Shown: piece after piece, positions 1-11,283 of the stretch | Numbering within the stretch: position 1 is the stretch's first letter | Layout: each line of letters opens with the position of its first letter | NCBI GenBank assembly: GCA_025506515.1 | Contig: CM046443.1 | Location: 93,027,849-93,091,848 of the forward strand | Length of the DNA stretch: 64,000 bases | Reading direction: 5' to 3' | Source: Flaveria trinervia | Lineage: Eukaryota > Streptophyta > Magnoliopsida > Asterales > Asteraceae | Program-made: the position numbers and the translations under genes | The notes under the pieces: model-generated | What the model saw: only the letters and a program-made list of their open reading frames with translations | Told to the model about the DNA's origin: nothing | Databases searched by the model: none

Positions 1-690
1 TTATGTTGAATAAGTTAACTACGATGATTTGATGTTTTAAAGGTTAAAGGCAATGATTTTACGTGATTTGAAGAATGTATATGGTTGATAAATGAAGATT
101 ATGATAGATGAGGTGATAGAGAATTCAATTACGAGAACGTGGCCGAAAACGGAGTCCGGATGAATTATTTATGAAGGAAAAAGACTGAATGAAAAACCGA
201 AAGTTTCTGGCCGCGAGAGGGTGATGACCTACGGTGATGACCTACGGTGGTGTCAAAAAGGAATTAGCAAAAGAGAGCAAAAGGCAGCCAACGTAACTTA
301 CGGCGACCAGTGACGAAAAAACATGAATAAAAGGTAGAATTTTTAGGTTTAGAAGGACTTTTCACTCTAAGCCGCCCCCAAGGTTCCCGAACGACCCCAA
401 TCGATCCAGGAGGCTTTCGGAGGCGATTTCAAGGCTCAAGATCTCATTTTTATCATTCGGTTTGAATCTTTAATGTTAGATACCATGTTTACTTTCGATT
501 TTGAGTTGTTTCTTGTTTCCATGTCTGACTAATCCACCCGTGATCTTCTCCGGGTGGTAAGGTTTATACTATGACTTGTTCTTGATTGTTTTTTGTTAAT
601 CTTAATGTTTGAACACGGTGAATTAAACCGAGTAACATTATTAATTGTTTTGAGATTCTAAAATACATGTTTTATCTTCAATCCAATTGT
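1..690. other. unassigned left flank, possibly LTR fragment
   Basis: No coding potential is visible. The stretch abuts Sirevirus-1 integrase sequence abruptly at about 684-690, where the intact-order copy at 52070 continues with integrase instead. A short direct repeat (GTGATGACCTAC twice) lies at about 221-247. A GC-richer purine/pyrimidine-biased block at 300-450 followed by AT-rich sequence resembles LTR/leader sequence of another retroelement, but I recognise no terminal TG/CA boundary or duplication. It is either another insertion whose left end lies outside the window or the far side of a deletion. Confidence 0.3.
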
Positions 691-1690
691 TCTGAAAGTG
701 CAACGGATTCGCTCAAACAACGGCTCAGAGTTCAAGAACCAGTGGATGGAGGCATTCTGCAAAGAGAAAGGAATTATACATCAGTTCACATCTGCCTACA
801 CTCCACAAATGAACAGAGTTGCTGAACGGAAGAACATGGGTCTGATAGAGACAACACGAAAGATGTTAGCAGACTCGAAAATGCCTATCCAATTTTGGAA
901 TGAGGCAGTTGCCAATGCATGTTACACCCTAAATCGAGTCTTGGTAGTTAAACGTCATGGTAAAACGTGTTATGAATTGCTCCAGCGACGTAAGCCCAAT
1001 CTGGAGTACCTCGAACCATTTGGCACACCATGTAAGCTGCTGAAGAAAACTCAGTCAGGAAAGTTCAGTGAAAAGGCTGAAGAAGGAATTTTTCTAGGAT
1101 ACAACATACCGAATAAGAGAGTTTACAACAACTCAACGGGTCAAGTAGAAGTGTGGTGCAACATTGACGTTTAGAGATACACCACCCCCTGCTGGAAAAG
1201 GACCCGCATTCTTCTTCGATTATGATGGATTCTTTAAGTCCTTCAACATCCTTCTCTCCCCTCCTGATGATGAGTTATCGACCAAAATGATATACGATGT
1301 CTTAAACACACCGTCACTAGACTTAACTACATCAGGTTCACAAGGTGAGTCTTCTAGTCATTCAGGGGGAGCACTGGAGGTAAGTGACTCTTCCTCTGAC
1401 GATGAAGAAGTGGAGAATGATCAGGTGGATCAAGAGGAACAAGTTCCTGCTATTGCAAGTACGCAAGCATCAGATGTTGATGCCTTTGACACTTCGGAAC
1501 CTCACACTCCAACGGCTACAGATACTGAACCAGGAATTCAAAATCTGGATCAGGAAGTAGTCGTTCCCACCACTCCCCGATCACGACTTAATGTATATCA
1601 TCCTCTGGACAATGTCATAGGGGATGTACAATCGGGAGTACAGACAAGAAATCAGCTATCTCAGTTGATTATGCCTCAGTCATGGAAAAA
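687..1690 (+). pseudogene. pol: copia integrase C-terminal half and linker (broken)
   Basis: Translated residues from 698 match the second half of a Ty1/copia integrase catalytic core: an aspartate-asparagine-glycine-type segment (here NNG, the usual DNG aspartate replaced), the FKNQW segment, the TPQMN segment and a conserved glutamate in AERKN. The frame then continues into the FLGY motif near 1100 and a Ser/Glu-rich acidic linker (1340-1560) typical between integrase and RT. A TAG at 1172-1174 replaces the CAG found at the same place in Sirevirus-2 (about 52550), so it is a nonsense mutation. A frameshift near 1690 moves the reading into the next frame. The N-terminal zinc-binding part is absent. 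Confidence 0.85.
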
Positions 1691-3010
1691 GGCTATCTTC
1701 ACGACGGTGCTTATCGATGTTTTGTGTCTCAATTTGAGCCAAAATATGTAAATGAAGCCTTAACCGATGAGGCGTGGGTGAGTGCCATGCAAGAAGAACT
1801 TCTTCAATTCAAGAAGTTAGGAGTTTGGACACTAGTGGATAGACCAAAAGGTGCTAAGGTCATTGACACTAAATGGGTCTTGAAATGCAAGAAAGATGAC
1901 CAAGGGGTCATAATTCGAAACAAGGCTCGACTTGTCGTTCAAGGTTTTAGACAAGTCGAAGGAATTGATTACAATGAAGTGTTTGCACTTGTGGCTAGAA
2001 TGGAAGCAATTCGTATCTTCCTAGCCTATGCATCTTACATGAAGATCAAAGTTTATCAACTAGATGTCAAGAGTGCATTCCTTTGTAGGGAAATTCATGA
2101 GATAGTGTATGTCAGTCAACCCGAAAAATTTGAGGATCCTTACCATCGGGATGGAGTTTACAAGCTTGATAAGGCTCTCTATGGGCTCCATCAAGCCCGA
2201 GAGCATGGTATGAGAAACTCTCAACTCATCTTGTGAAACACGGGTTTCACAGAGGAGTGATTGATTGTACATTGTTCATCAAAAGAATTATGGTGACTTA
2301 CTGCTAGTACAGATTTATGTTGATGACATAATCTTCGGTTCCAAAAACGAAGATTTATGTAAAGAATTTGAATCTGTCATGAAAGCAGAATTTGAGATGA
2401 ATGCAATGGGGGAGATGAAGTTCTTCCTAGGATTACAGGTGGATCAAACACCAAAAGAAATGTTCCCGCATCAGACTAACTATGTAAGGAATATCCTCAG
2501 TCGGTTTGACATGAAGAATGCTTCAGCTGCTGGAACTCCACTTGCCACAAACCAGGATGTGACACCCGACGAAAATGTTGATCTGGTTGATGCTACAATG
2601 TATAGAGGAATGATTGGATCCCTCATGTATCTCACAGCGTCTCGTCCTGATATCATGTCTGCAATGTGTCTGTGTTCCAGATATCAGGCGAAACCGAAAG
2701 TCAACCATCTCATCGGTGTTAAACGGATTTTCCGTTATTTGAAGGGTACTCCAACACTCGGGTTGTGGTATCCTCATGATGATGATTTTGAGCTTACAAC
2801 ATATAGTGACTCGGATTATGGTGGCTACAAAATGAACTACAAGTCAACATCTGCAGGATGTTAATTTTTTGGGAGAAGATTAGTCACCTGGCAGTGTAAG
2901 AAGCAGACATCGGTTGCTCTATCAACTTGTGAAACTGAATACGTTGTTGCTGCAAGTTACTGTTCGCAGATCATTTGGATTCAACAGCAAATGCGGGATT
3001 ACGGTTTGAT
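1682..3010 (+). pseudogene. pol: copia reverse transcriptase and partial RNase H (broken)
   Basis: This is the typical copia RT order: WVLKCK motif near 1875, FRQVEGIDYNEVFA near 1950, QLDVKSAF near 2060, the catalytic YVDDIIFGS near 2317, SRPDIM near 2640, then the start of RNase H (SDSDYGG near 2805, TWQCKKQTSVALST near 2890). A frameshift lies near 2200-2265 and a TAA at 2862-2864 replaces a CAG codon of the relative at 54240. RNase H stops being recognisable at about 3010. About 45 bp of unrelated filler follow, then sequence equivalent to 54830, so the last 140 or so codons are deleted. The piece is non-functional. Confidence 0.9.
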
Positions 3011-3701
3011 TAGCAGATCATCGGTTCATCCATCAGTTGCTTTATTTAATTACTTAAAAAACGAGGGAGGAGGACAGATTAGCTAAAAGGAAAGAAATCA
3101 AATTTGTGATACTGATTCAACGTATATGGAAAATGATAGTACACAGGGAACTGATTATTTGGGACTTCAAAAGAATTTAACTGATTAAGATGCAAAACTC
3201 AAAGTTTAAGTCTGAAAAGTTTAAGCAAAATAGTAAAACTAGTATGCTAGCAAGGTAACATAGAGAAAGTATACCTAGAGGCTGCTAGTTCATTATATGA
3301 TGTGTTAGTAGATTTAACACAATAGATAAGTAGACCTCATTAGTGGTTTCAATGTCAAACTAAGTTGTTCAACTTGTTGTGGGTTCCCATCTTGCCCATA
3401 GTTAACACAATCAACGCAGTTCCAATAAGGGGTGAAGAGCAAAATAAACGCCACAAATGTGTGCGGACGACCATAAAAATGAGCAAAGCACATGGAAAAA
3501 TGCAAAATGCAATCAAGCTAATAACTTATGTTATTGGTGCGTTATGTGCAAAAAGAAAATAATTGCTCTAACAAGAAGATAGGTTGTGTGCCTTTCTGCC
3601 GTGTGGTGGCACTAACCTGAGGATAAGCATAACCTAAATATTATAGAATTTATTGATGTTTGAGCCTCTCTGCTGTGCGATGACACTGACCTAAGGCTTG
3701 T
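3011..3701 (+). other. Sirevirus-1 post-pol region, part 1
   Basis: Non-coding sequence alignable by eye with 54830-55500 of Sirevirus-2; a shared example is the AAAAAACGAGGGAG start and the CTGTGCG-ATGACACTGACCT repeats near 3590-3690. Two related imperfect repeats (about 3585-3625 and 3660-3695, GTGCC/GAGCC...GTGGCACTGACCTGAGG type) occur here and again twice at 55370-55485. No convincing coding sequence is present. It ends at the solo LTR-1 insertion. Confidence 0.7.
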
Positions 3702-4375
3702 TGTAACACCCGCTTATTTTAAAGTCAAAGAAAGAGAAGAATAAAGCGAAGGAAAAGAAAGAAAGGCTATTTAACCTAAGATGAGGGGTTAAATATATAA
3801 AAAAGTACAAGATTTACTTTTTATGTTGTACAAAAGTAGCATGGCCGCCCATGCCATGCCACTTTTCACTTTTGAGTTCGAATTTTAGAGAGAGAAAGAG
3901 CAGAGCTCGGGTTTGAAGAAGAACAAGAAGAAGAAGTTCAAATTCAAGGTATGAATTCGTGTGTTTATGATGTTCTTGACTGGTCATATCCTCGGGTTTA
4001 TGCTTATGTGTGTTTGTATGTGTTCAGGTATGTTTTTAGTGGGTTTCTAAGTGGTTGAATTCAATTTGCAAACGAGTTTGGAGGAAGCCATACTCAAAAG
4101 CTGCAAAGGTGAGTTCTAGAACCCCTCTTTTACTGGAAATGCATGAATGTATGTTTTTATTAAACTGGGTTTCGGACCCGTGCGCTTGAATGTGTGTATG
4201 ATGATGTTATGATGTGATGTGTGACTAAGTTCATGCTTGATGATGTATGATTGTGTTTCTAAGGCTTAGAGGGTAAGATTTAAGCTTAGAACATGATGAA
4301 TGGTGATTTGAGATTGGTGATCTGATGTTTAAGGTTCATATGTTAAGTTTTAGAATATGCATAAGTGTTGAAAAG

Positions 4376-4680
4376 TCAATGCGAATGGAAAGGGTTAATA
4401 CGGATGAACATTAACCACTGAGTAAGCCAATGCAGATGAAGTATGTCAATGTGGATGAGCATTTGACTAAGTATATGAAATGCGGATGAGTAAGTCAAAT
4501 GCGGATGACAAATACGGATGAAGTATGTCAATGCGGATGAGCATTTGACTAAGTATATGAAATGCGGATGAGTAAGTCAAATATGGATGAAAAATGCGGA
4601 TGAAGTATGTCAATGCGGATGAAGCAAATCAAATGTGGATGAAGCAAATCAAATGCGGAGTCAATGCGGATGAACACTTA
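4376..4680 (+). repeat. degenerate short tandem repeats (ATGCGGATGA-type)
   Basis: The motif ATGCGGATGA with variants (ATACGGATGA, ATGTGGATGA) recurs about a dozen times, partly as higher-order units. The segment GTCAATGCGGATGAGCATT plus its AAATGCGGATGAGTAAGTC continuation appears twice with about 100-bp spacing (4450-4650). It lies inside solo LTR-1 and has no coding potential. Confidence 0.8.
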
Positions 4681-5200
4681 GAATAATTCTGACTTTTTGG
4701 AGAAAAAGGAGTAATGTAGGCTTTGACCTAGGAGATTCTCGAGGGTTATGTAAGTTGACTTTTGAGGTCATAGATGGTATGATGGGCATGTAATGATGTG
4801 TGATTGGTGCATATGCATGATGATGATGATGATGATGTTGCATGGTTATACATGATGTATGTTATGTATGTATGATGTCCTGGATGATGATGACTGAATG
4901 ATATGTTTATGTTCTTTATTATGATGTATGTTTATCTTTCTCGTGGCTTTGCATGTTATGATAATGAATGAACGAATGTATTATGTAACGTAAAGTGAAA
5001 GATAATGAAAGTGGAACATGATGATGAATGCATGCATTAGTGAATAAATGAATGAATGTAAGAAAGGCTTGCAAGCAAATATATGGAGGTGCACACCCGA
5101 TGAAGGTGTTAGCTCAACGGTGTGCGGGTTAGCTACCCCAACGGATGCACATTGGGGTCTTTCTTTGTGATTGACCATATGGATGAACCATTGTTGCGTG

Positions 5201-5410
5201 CCTTAGGTACTGTGACCACTTGGCGCCGAGCACCACCGATGAAGGTCTTTTATAGGCTTAGGTCCAGTATCATGATCATGAAAGGCATAACATATGACAA
5301 TGGTATACCTGAACTTTACCTTAGGTACTGTGACCACTTGGTGCGGGCACCACCGATGAAGGTCTTTTATAGGCTTAGGCACAATACCATGAGCATGAAG
5401 GGTAAAGTTC
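5201..5410 (+). repeat. 118-bp tandem duplication inside solo LTR-1
   Basis: CCTTAGGTACTGTGACCACT starts at 5201 and again at 5319, a period of 118 bp. The second unit is recognisable to about 5410. Unit-to-unit identity is high in the block containing CACCACCGATGAAGGTC. The open frames through it only reflect the repeat. Confidence 0.85.
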
Positions 5411-5879
5411 ATGGTGATGACGAAAGTAAAGAATGAAATGATGAATGAATGAAAGTATGAACGAAAGAATGACGAAGATAATAATGATATTATCTGTATG
5501 TATGTATGATATATGATCACATGCAATAGTAAAGAATGGTTATTCAAAAGAAAAGTATGTTTTATTATAAAACTAGAACTCACTCAGCAACGCTGACTTT
5601 TATGTATTTTCCAGTTGGCAGGTGAGCATTGCTGAGGATGGCATGGAGCAGCTACTTGGCATTTTGAATGGCATTCTTTTGTTATTGTTTTTGCATTGTA
5701 ATGCGAACAAATGATGTTTTGAAATGAACACTTGTATTAACTTGCAAAAGCATTTGTAATGATATGAAAAGTTAGTTTTATGTTTCCGCTGCAATGTTTT
5801 ATGAATGATTAAATGTAAAGTATATGTTTTATGTGCGATGATTCACCAGCTGTAAGCATCCCGGGAAAGGGGCCTTACA

Positions 5880-6779
5880 CTTGGCATCTCTTTGAAATCT
5901 CGTAGAATAGTTTCTTCTTGAAATATACCCGTAGACCGCTCAAAAATTTCCTGAGGAACGTTGATTACCATATAAGCATGGGATCCACAAATGCTTGTTG
6001 AAATAATTAAATCTTAAATCATCACCAATGTGTGTCAAAAATCTGTGTATGGATTTAAAAGTACAAGTATACTGACAATCATCGTGAGCTGTAGTTCTTG
6101 AAAGTCAAAATCAATGTGTGCACCGGATAGCTCTAGTGTGATTTCCTAAAATTGCTATTGACTCTTGGTCAAAACACGAATCTAGCATCAAAATAGCTTA
6201 TCAAAATGTCTCAAGTGATTCTGATATACTGTATGATTCCATAATAAATCATACCAGAAATGATAAACTGGAGTTGAAGTTGTGTTGTCCAGGTTGTAAA
6301 ATTGATTAGAATTACTCTAATAGGTTTAAAATCCATCTCAAATCAAAAATACAAAAATGTCTTAATTTTGTTTTTTAAATTTCTAGTTTTTTATTTATTA
6401 ATTTTTTAGTCATTTAGTAGTTAAAAGTCGGACTATGCATCGAAATTCAATCTATGAAACACTCACTCAAAAGGGTCACGTCTGAGGTGACCAATCGGTT
6501 CTTATGTTAAAAAGATCAAGTTTGAGGTGATCAACAGTTTTGTCAAAAGGATCACATCTGAGGTGATCAACAGTTTTTCAAAAGTTAAAAGGATCATGTC
6601 TGAGATGATCATCGATCGTAACATTTTATCTATAGTTAAAAGGCTAAGTGTTTAAAAGTGCATAAGGTAAAATTCATAAGTCATAGTCATTCGCATGACT
6701 GGACCATAATTATGGACCAGTCGCCCGAATTGAGCATGAGTATGAACCATTCGCACGATTGGATCATACGTATGACCCC
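5880..6779 (+). other. Sirevirus-1 post-pol region, part 2
   Basis: Continues the post-pol region after solo LTR-1 and parallels 55490-56385 of Sirevirus-2. It holds a four-hairpin array (6474-6610) and the beginning of a palindromic repeat cluster (6680-6779, units such as ATTCGCACGATTGGA). It ends at the left LTR of gypsy array A. No ORF is present. Confidence 0.7.
6474..6610 (+). promoter_or_regulatory. array of four short hairpins/palindromes with a GTCTGAG loop
   Basis: Four 19-nt inverted repeats: 6474-6492 (GGTCAC/GTGACC), 6514-6532 (GATCAA/GTGATC, innermost pair mismatched), 6550-6568 (GATCAC/GTGATC) and 6592-6610 (GATCAT/ATGATC). All have a 7-nt loop reading GTCTGAG or a one- or two-base variant. 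The same four-member array is in Sirevirus-2 (56058-56191). The stems differ between units yet stay complementary. The function is unknown; it could be an RNA structural element or a dimeric protein-binding site. Confidence 0.75.
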
Positions 6780-9301
6780 TGTAACATCTCGTAGTTTCGT
6801 TAATTTAAAAAGTTAACTTGGTTAAATTATTTATGCCTTTGATTAGAATCTATGGGTTACTGTTGCTTATTGTTTTAATTCTTTAACTTAAATGTTGATC
6901 ACGTAAATGATTTCATAATAATTAAATGAAAAAAAAAATCTTAATAATGATTTTTGATACTAAGAATATTAACATTAATAACAATACCTACAACAATAAA
7001 TAAATGAAGGTAATAACAAGGTAAATTAAAGATGATAACAATGATTTATAAAAGTCTAATAATTGATAAGTTATAAAAATTAATTAATCTTAGTGTTTAA
7101 AAAGATTAAAGGGGTTAATTTGTCATTTTAGAAACTTAAAATGGAAGTTTTGGGCATGAAATAATAAAGCCTGAAACTGCAGGGACCATTAGTGTAAAAT
7201 ATCAAAACTCAAACAATCTTTTCCCCTTTCACTCGTTTTTCCGGCCGCCACTTCCGGCCAACTTCCGGCGAACTCCGGCCACCTCTAAAAACGCTTAAAT
7301 CCATTAAATTCGGATCACTAACCGTTCCAATTAGACTCGTGGGTACTTTTCGAACCTTAAGTGAACATTACTTCGAGTTTAATGACGACAAGGGTTACCG
7401 ATTGAACCCGGTAAACGTCGGCCTCAACACCTCAACGGTTCACTAATCAAGATTTGATAATAATCCAAATTAATCTAACATAAACAATCGTTTAGCTATC
7501 TCTAACCTATCTACACTTCCAATTTCACCTGAAAAGCAATCGGACACCAAAAACCAACTCCCGAGCTCGTCGCGATCTGTAGCTAGACGAACTCAACTTT
7601 CTTCATAATCTCACCCTCAATTAACCGAGGGCTTTCGTTCATTGGGGTCTATAGGAGCTACCTATGCAACGAATTTGATTATCATCATCGAATTCTTGTC
7701 CATTGATTCGACATAAACCGCGCTTGTTCTTCGGTTGATTCTTCGTCTGTTCATCACCAATACATCTTGAATCGGGTAATTAAATACATGTACATGCTCG
7801 ATTTTACATGGGGAACAAAAGCCCCATGATCTTTACCATTAACAACATCGATTTAACGCTTAATTTGATTCAAATTCGAACTAGGGTTCTAGGGATTTGG
7901 GGATTTTGTTTATATGGGTTTTAATGTTTTAAAACCAAGATCTACCGCGGCTGAGAGCCTTGGTTCACTGGTTAAGTCTTGTTCCCCACATACATGAGGT
8001 CCCGGGTTCGAACCCGGGCACCCTCATGTAATCTTTTTAAAGCCTTTTTGGCTTAAATTAATTATAGGAAATTTATAATAATTATAAAAATGAATTTTAT
8101 AAACCCTAAATATTTTAAAGTTATCTGAATATTTTTAAAAATTATTCTTGTAAAAACTTTGTAATATTTTAATATAAAATTATTTGCAAATGTAATAATT
8201 AAGTATTTTTATAATAAGTTAGATTGTTATATAATACTTAAAGACATTAAATTAATATTAGACCATATATTTTTGGATTTATCATGATAGAATTAAATAT
8301 AATTTTATAAATAAAATCACAAGTTATTTACAAAGGATCAATTTCCTTAAAAATAAATTTATAAATTTTCATAAATGGTTTTTTTATAATAATTATTTAA
8401 CTTTATAAAAATCCCAATATACTAATACCCTAGTTCATGTTAACTCGTTAATCTTATTATTAACCAAAATCTTGTAATAATTATATTTAGGTGCCTTGTG
8501 ACGTTTTATCTTGGAACGACATATTTTTGTTCTTATTAATCTTCATTATATACTTATTTGACATGTGAGTTTTCCTTGCCCTTTTTTACATTTTTCACAC
8601 TATTTTGGGGTGAAACATGATACTTATACATCGTACACTTATAAACGTTTGAGACTTGTAATGCACTTGCAATTCATCTTATATTTTGTCATGGTTATTT
8701 GTGTGTTGTAAGTGATTATATGAGATACATAGTTTGTTACAATCATTAACTATTGCTAGCCTGGCGACATCTTAGATCTTTGGGCCTGACAAGCCTATTG
8801 GTGCTAAAGTCGATGTATTGCCGACTCCTAGGAGCCGTATGCTTGTGCACTAGGGAACCAAATACACTTAGCCAATCTTTTATACTTGTAATCAAGTCAA
8901 GGTTTGGTTGTAACGATATGTGTTCTATAACCTTACTAGCTTATAACCTATGACATGAATTGCTACTTGTAACTTTCTTTTTCATATTATGTATGAAAAC
9001 CTTGGAAACTCACCAACTATTTTTAGTTGACTCTTATTTTTATCATGTTTCAGGTCAGCCTCAAGTTATTTAAGTGATCCTTTTGAAGCAGGCTATAATC
9101 TAGGACTTGGACTAGATAATGAAATAAAAAGTTACATTATGTTATGTTATGTTGAACTTATTTCTTGTATAAGACTTATGATTGTAATTTCATTTCAAGA
9201 CTTATGATAATAATATTTACAATTTAATATAGCGTTATGTGGCTGTGAACAATCTTAACCCTCACATCTCGACGTTTCCGCCGTCAGGTTGGGGTGTGAC
9301 A
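6780..9301 (+). repeat. gypsy array A, LTR 1
   Basis: A 2522-bp LTR starting TGTAACATCTCGTAG and ending GGTTGGGGTGTGACA. It is immediately followed by a tRNA-iMet-type primer site after the spacer GAT. It is essentially the same as 14718-17251, the differences being mostly one-base changes in homopolymer runs. It contains the tRNA-like block at 7947-8023. Confidence 0.93.
7947..8023 (+). other. tRNA-like (SINE-head-like) block inside LTR
   Basis: An A-box-like element TGGTTCACTGGTTAAG (7961-7976) and a B box GGTTCGAACCC (8005-8015) are 44 nt apart start to start, the spacing of a real tRNA gene. The T-arm-like segment is a CCCGGG/CCCGGG inverted repeat around TTCGAA. Two T5 runs downstream (about 8033-8049) could serve as RNA polymerase III terminators. 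I could not fold a full cloverleaf with a clean acceptor stem, so it is not a functional tRNA call. Confidence 0.6.
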
Positions 9302-9304
9302 GAT

Positions 9305-9316
9305 TGGTATCAGAGC
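9305..9316 (+). promoter_or_regulatory. primer binding site (initiator Met tRNA type)
   Basis: TGGTATCAGAGC lies three bases after the LTR end. This is the common plant LTR-retrotransposon minus-strand priming site complementary to the 3' end of tRNA-iMet. Confidence 0.9.
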
Positions 9317-9990
9317 CATAACTATAGGGATTTAGGTTATTAGTAATGGTGACCTAGACTATAGCTTATGCATGAACCTCATAGGATAATATTTATATTC
9401 TTGGAAATATATATATTGTTACATGCTACATAATGCTATACTTTATGTGCAACTTGATGCCTTAGCATAGGTTGCCTTGTAATTGTCTAAACTTTGTTAG
9501 TTGTCTCCCTAAACTTAACTTTGACTCATTGACTCTCCCCGACAAATGAAACTTCTTAATCTTATTCTCGTCAACACGTGGAATCGTATACTTATGCTTA
9601 AGAATTAAATCTTTAGACTTATGTCTAATCTATGTAAATCTCATCATGGTTTTGATTTCATAAACCTAAGAAATTTGTGTGACACATGAACACCTGTATT
9701 CTGGATTTCCTGGCAAAAGGCCCTCGGGCTAAGGCAAGCATATCGCATAAATCCTACGGGACTAGTTATGCTTACCTGGGGATTTCTGGGATGAGTGATA
9801 AACCATGGTCAACATACACAAATTTCTAAGGCGAGTGGGTCAACTTACCTTGACGCGTCAACGTTTCCAAATGGTAATGCGTTACCAAATGGAACCATTC
9901 CATGTGCCTTACAACTTTTTGCCTTATCCTTGTTGAACATTAATCCTTGTTATTCCAATTCTCATATCTAACTCATTTGTATATTCCAGC
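9317..9990 (+). other. array A untranslated leader
   Basis: About 670 bp between the primer site and the gag ATG. Several short ATGs lie in it and no long ORF. The sequence is repeated almost exactly at 17267-17939. It would hold packaging and translation signals by analogy with other elements; no specific signal is identified. Confidence 0.6.
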
Positions 9991-11198
9991 ATGTCTCGTC
10001 ATCATGGAAAGCGTGGAAGTTCCGATCGTAAGTTAGCCGCCATGATTGCTCGACAAATGGCTGCTGTCATTCCGACCATGGTTGCTGAACTTAATAGCAC
10101 CTTAATGACCAACGCTAGCAACAATGGAAATGGTCATGGAGAGAATAGCAACAATCAAAACGGGAATAATCAAACTTGCACCTTCAAACACTTCAGCTCT
10201 TGCAAGCCCACTAGTTTTAGTGGCAAGGAAGGAGCCACTGGCCTTCTTGAGTGGTTCGAAAGCATGGAGAATACCTTTATCAATTGTGAGTGTCCCGATG
10301 CACTCAAGGTTCTTTATGCCACTAGTATGTTCCAACAAGGGCTCTTACCTGGTGGAATAGCGAGAAGAGAAACCGTGGTCCTGAAGTTTGCTAGCACTTA
10401 CCTGGGAAGAGTTCAAGAACATCGCCATCGCGAAGTTCTGTCCAAGAAGTGAGTTGCAAAAGTTAGAAGAAGAGTTTTGGAACTTGAAGCAAAACGATGG
10501 TGATCAATTGGCCTACTCAACTAGGCATCATGAGTTGAGTATACTGCTGCCTCACATGGTCGACACTGTCCCCCGCAACATCGAGAAGTTCAGCAAGGGT
10601 GTACCACCCAAATTCAAGATGCTGTGGTGGGTAGCCGACCCACAACTTAGAAGAAGCCATTACTATCACCGCTCAACTCACCGAGAACCATATAAGAGCG
10701 GGCACCATGTCTGTGAAGGGTGCAAAGAAGGTGGAGAAGACGGCTACCGAGGCGGTTAAGGAGACCAAAGCTGAACCGTCTAACAACCACAACAACAACA
10801 AGAAGCGCAAGTTCACACCGGCGCGTAACTATGCCGTGGCTGCACCCAAACAACCCCAAAGACAACTTGTACCTGCGGCTACACCTGTGGCACAAGTGCC
10901 TGGGGCTAGGGCTTATGCTGGTCCTCAACCGATGTGCAACACGTGTAGGTATCATCATCCGGGGAATCAACCATGCCGCATTTGCACCTTATGCGGTAAA
11001 TATGGTCATTTGGTGGGACTTGCCACCGTGCACCTAACAATGCCGCTGTGGTCACAAACCGTGTTTGCTACAACTGTGGGGAACCTGGCCATTTTCGCCC
11101 ACAATGCCCTCGTCTTGTGGGTAATGTTCCACAAGCCCGAGGACGTGCTTTCAACATCAATGCTAACCAAGCACAAGCAAACAACGATGTGGTGAATG
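9991..11198 (+). pseudogene. gag: gypsy Gag (array A, first copy; frameshifted)
   Basis: Starts at ATG 9991 (MSRHHGKR...). It contains the Retrotrans_gag-type domain (LTWEEFKN, ELQKLEEEFWNLKQ near 10390-10500) and a basic, Asn/Lys-rich linker. The C-terminal CX2CX4HX4C zinc knuckles (CTLCGKYGH and CYNCGEPGHF types) bind RNA in family members. Several single-base changes relative to the second copy (17940-19151) break the frame, for example near 10337, 10390, 10615 and 11015. Most lie in homopolymers, so part of the damage may be sequencing error. Gag forms the cytoplasmic virus-like particle in this family. The frame runs up to the intron-like segment at 11199. Confidence 0.9.
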
Positions 11199-11283
11199 GT
11201 ACGTTAACTCACCCTTAAATTTTGTGATCAAATTCATTTCACATTTTACCTGTATTGTTAAATACCTTAAAAAAATTGAACAG
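11199..11283 (+). other. putative 85-bp intron between gag and protease
   Basis: GT at 11199 (G|GTACGT donor) and AG at 11283 (TTGAACAG|GT acceptor) bound an AT-rich segment. In the unbroken second copy, reading through meets an in-frame TAA a few codons in. Removing it joins the gag frame to the protease frame exactly, as in relatives with a continuous Gag-protease frame. It is present in all four internal regions of the window (19152-19236, 34752-34834 and 42027-42109). Confidence 0.7.

Larger units (their letters stand above)
3702..5879 (+). mobile_element. solo LTR-1 (Ty3/gypsy-type) inside Sirevirus-1
   Basis: This 2178-bp block starts TGTAACACCCGC and ends GGGGCCTTACA. It is flanked by CTTGT (3697-3701) and CTTGG (5880-5884), a 5-bp duplication with one mismatch. 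The uninterrupted relative at 55485-55500 lacks it and reads straight through (GGCTTGG). No internal region, primer site or pol is present, so it is best read as a solo LTR left by LTR-LTR recombination. It contains two internal tandem repeat zones, annotated separately. Orientation is inferred from the TGTAACACC start. Confidence 0.85.

Noticed and set aside
4376..4680. CRISPR-like array
   Set aside because: Short degenerate repeats without constant repeat length or unique spacers, inside a plant LTR.
5122..5583. ORFs on both strands around 5122-5583
   Set aside because: They arise from the 118-bp tandem duplication in solo LTR-1; no domain similarity recognised.
7947..8023. Functional tRNA gene
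   Set aside because: A and B boxes are good, but I could not form a convincing acceptor stem or anticodon arm, and every copy is in an LTR. Kept as a tRNA-like block only.
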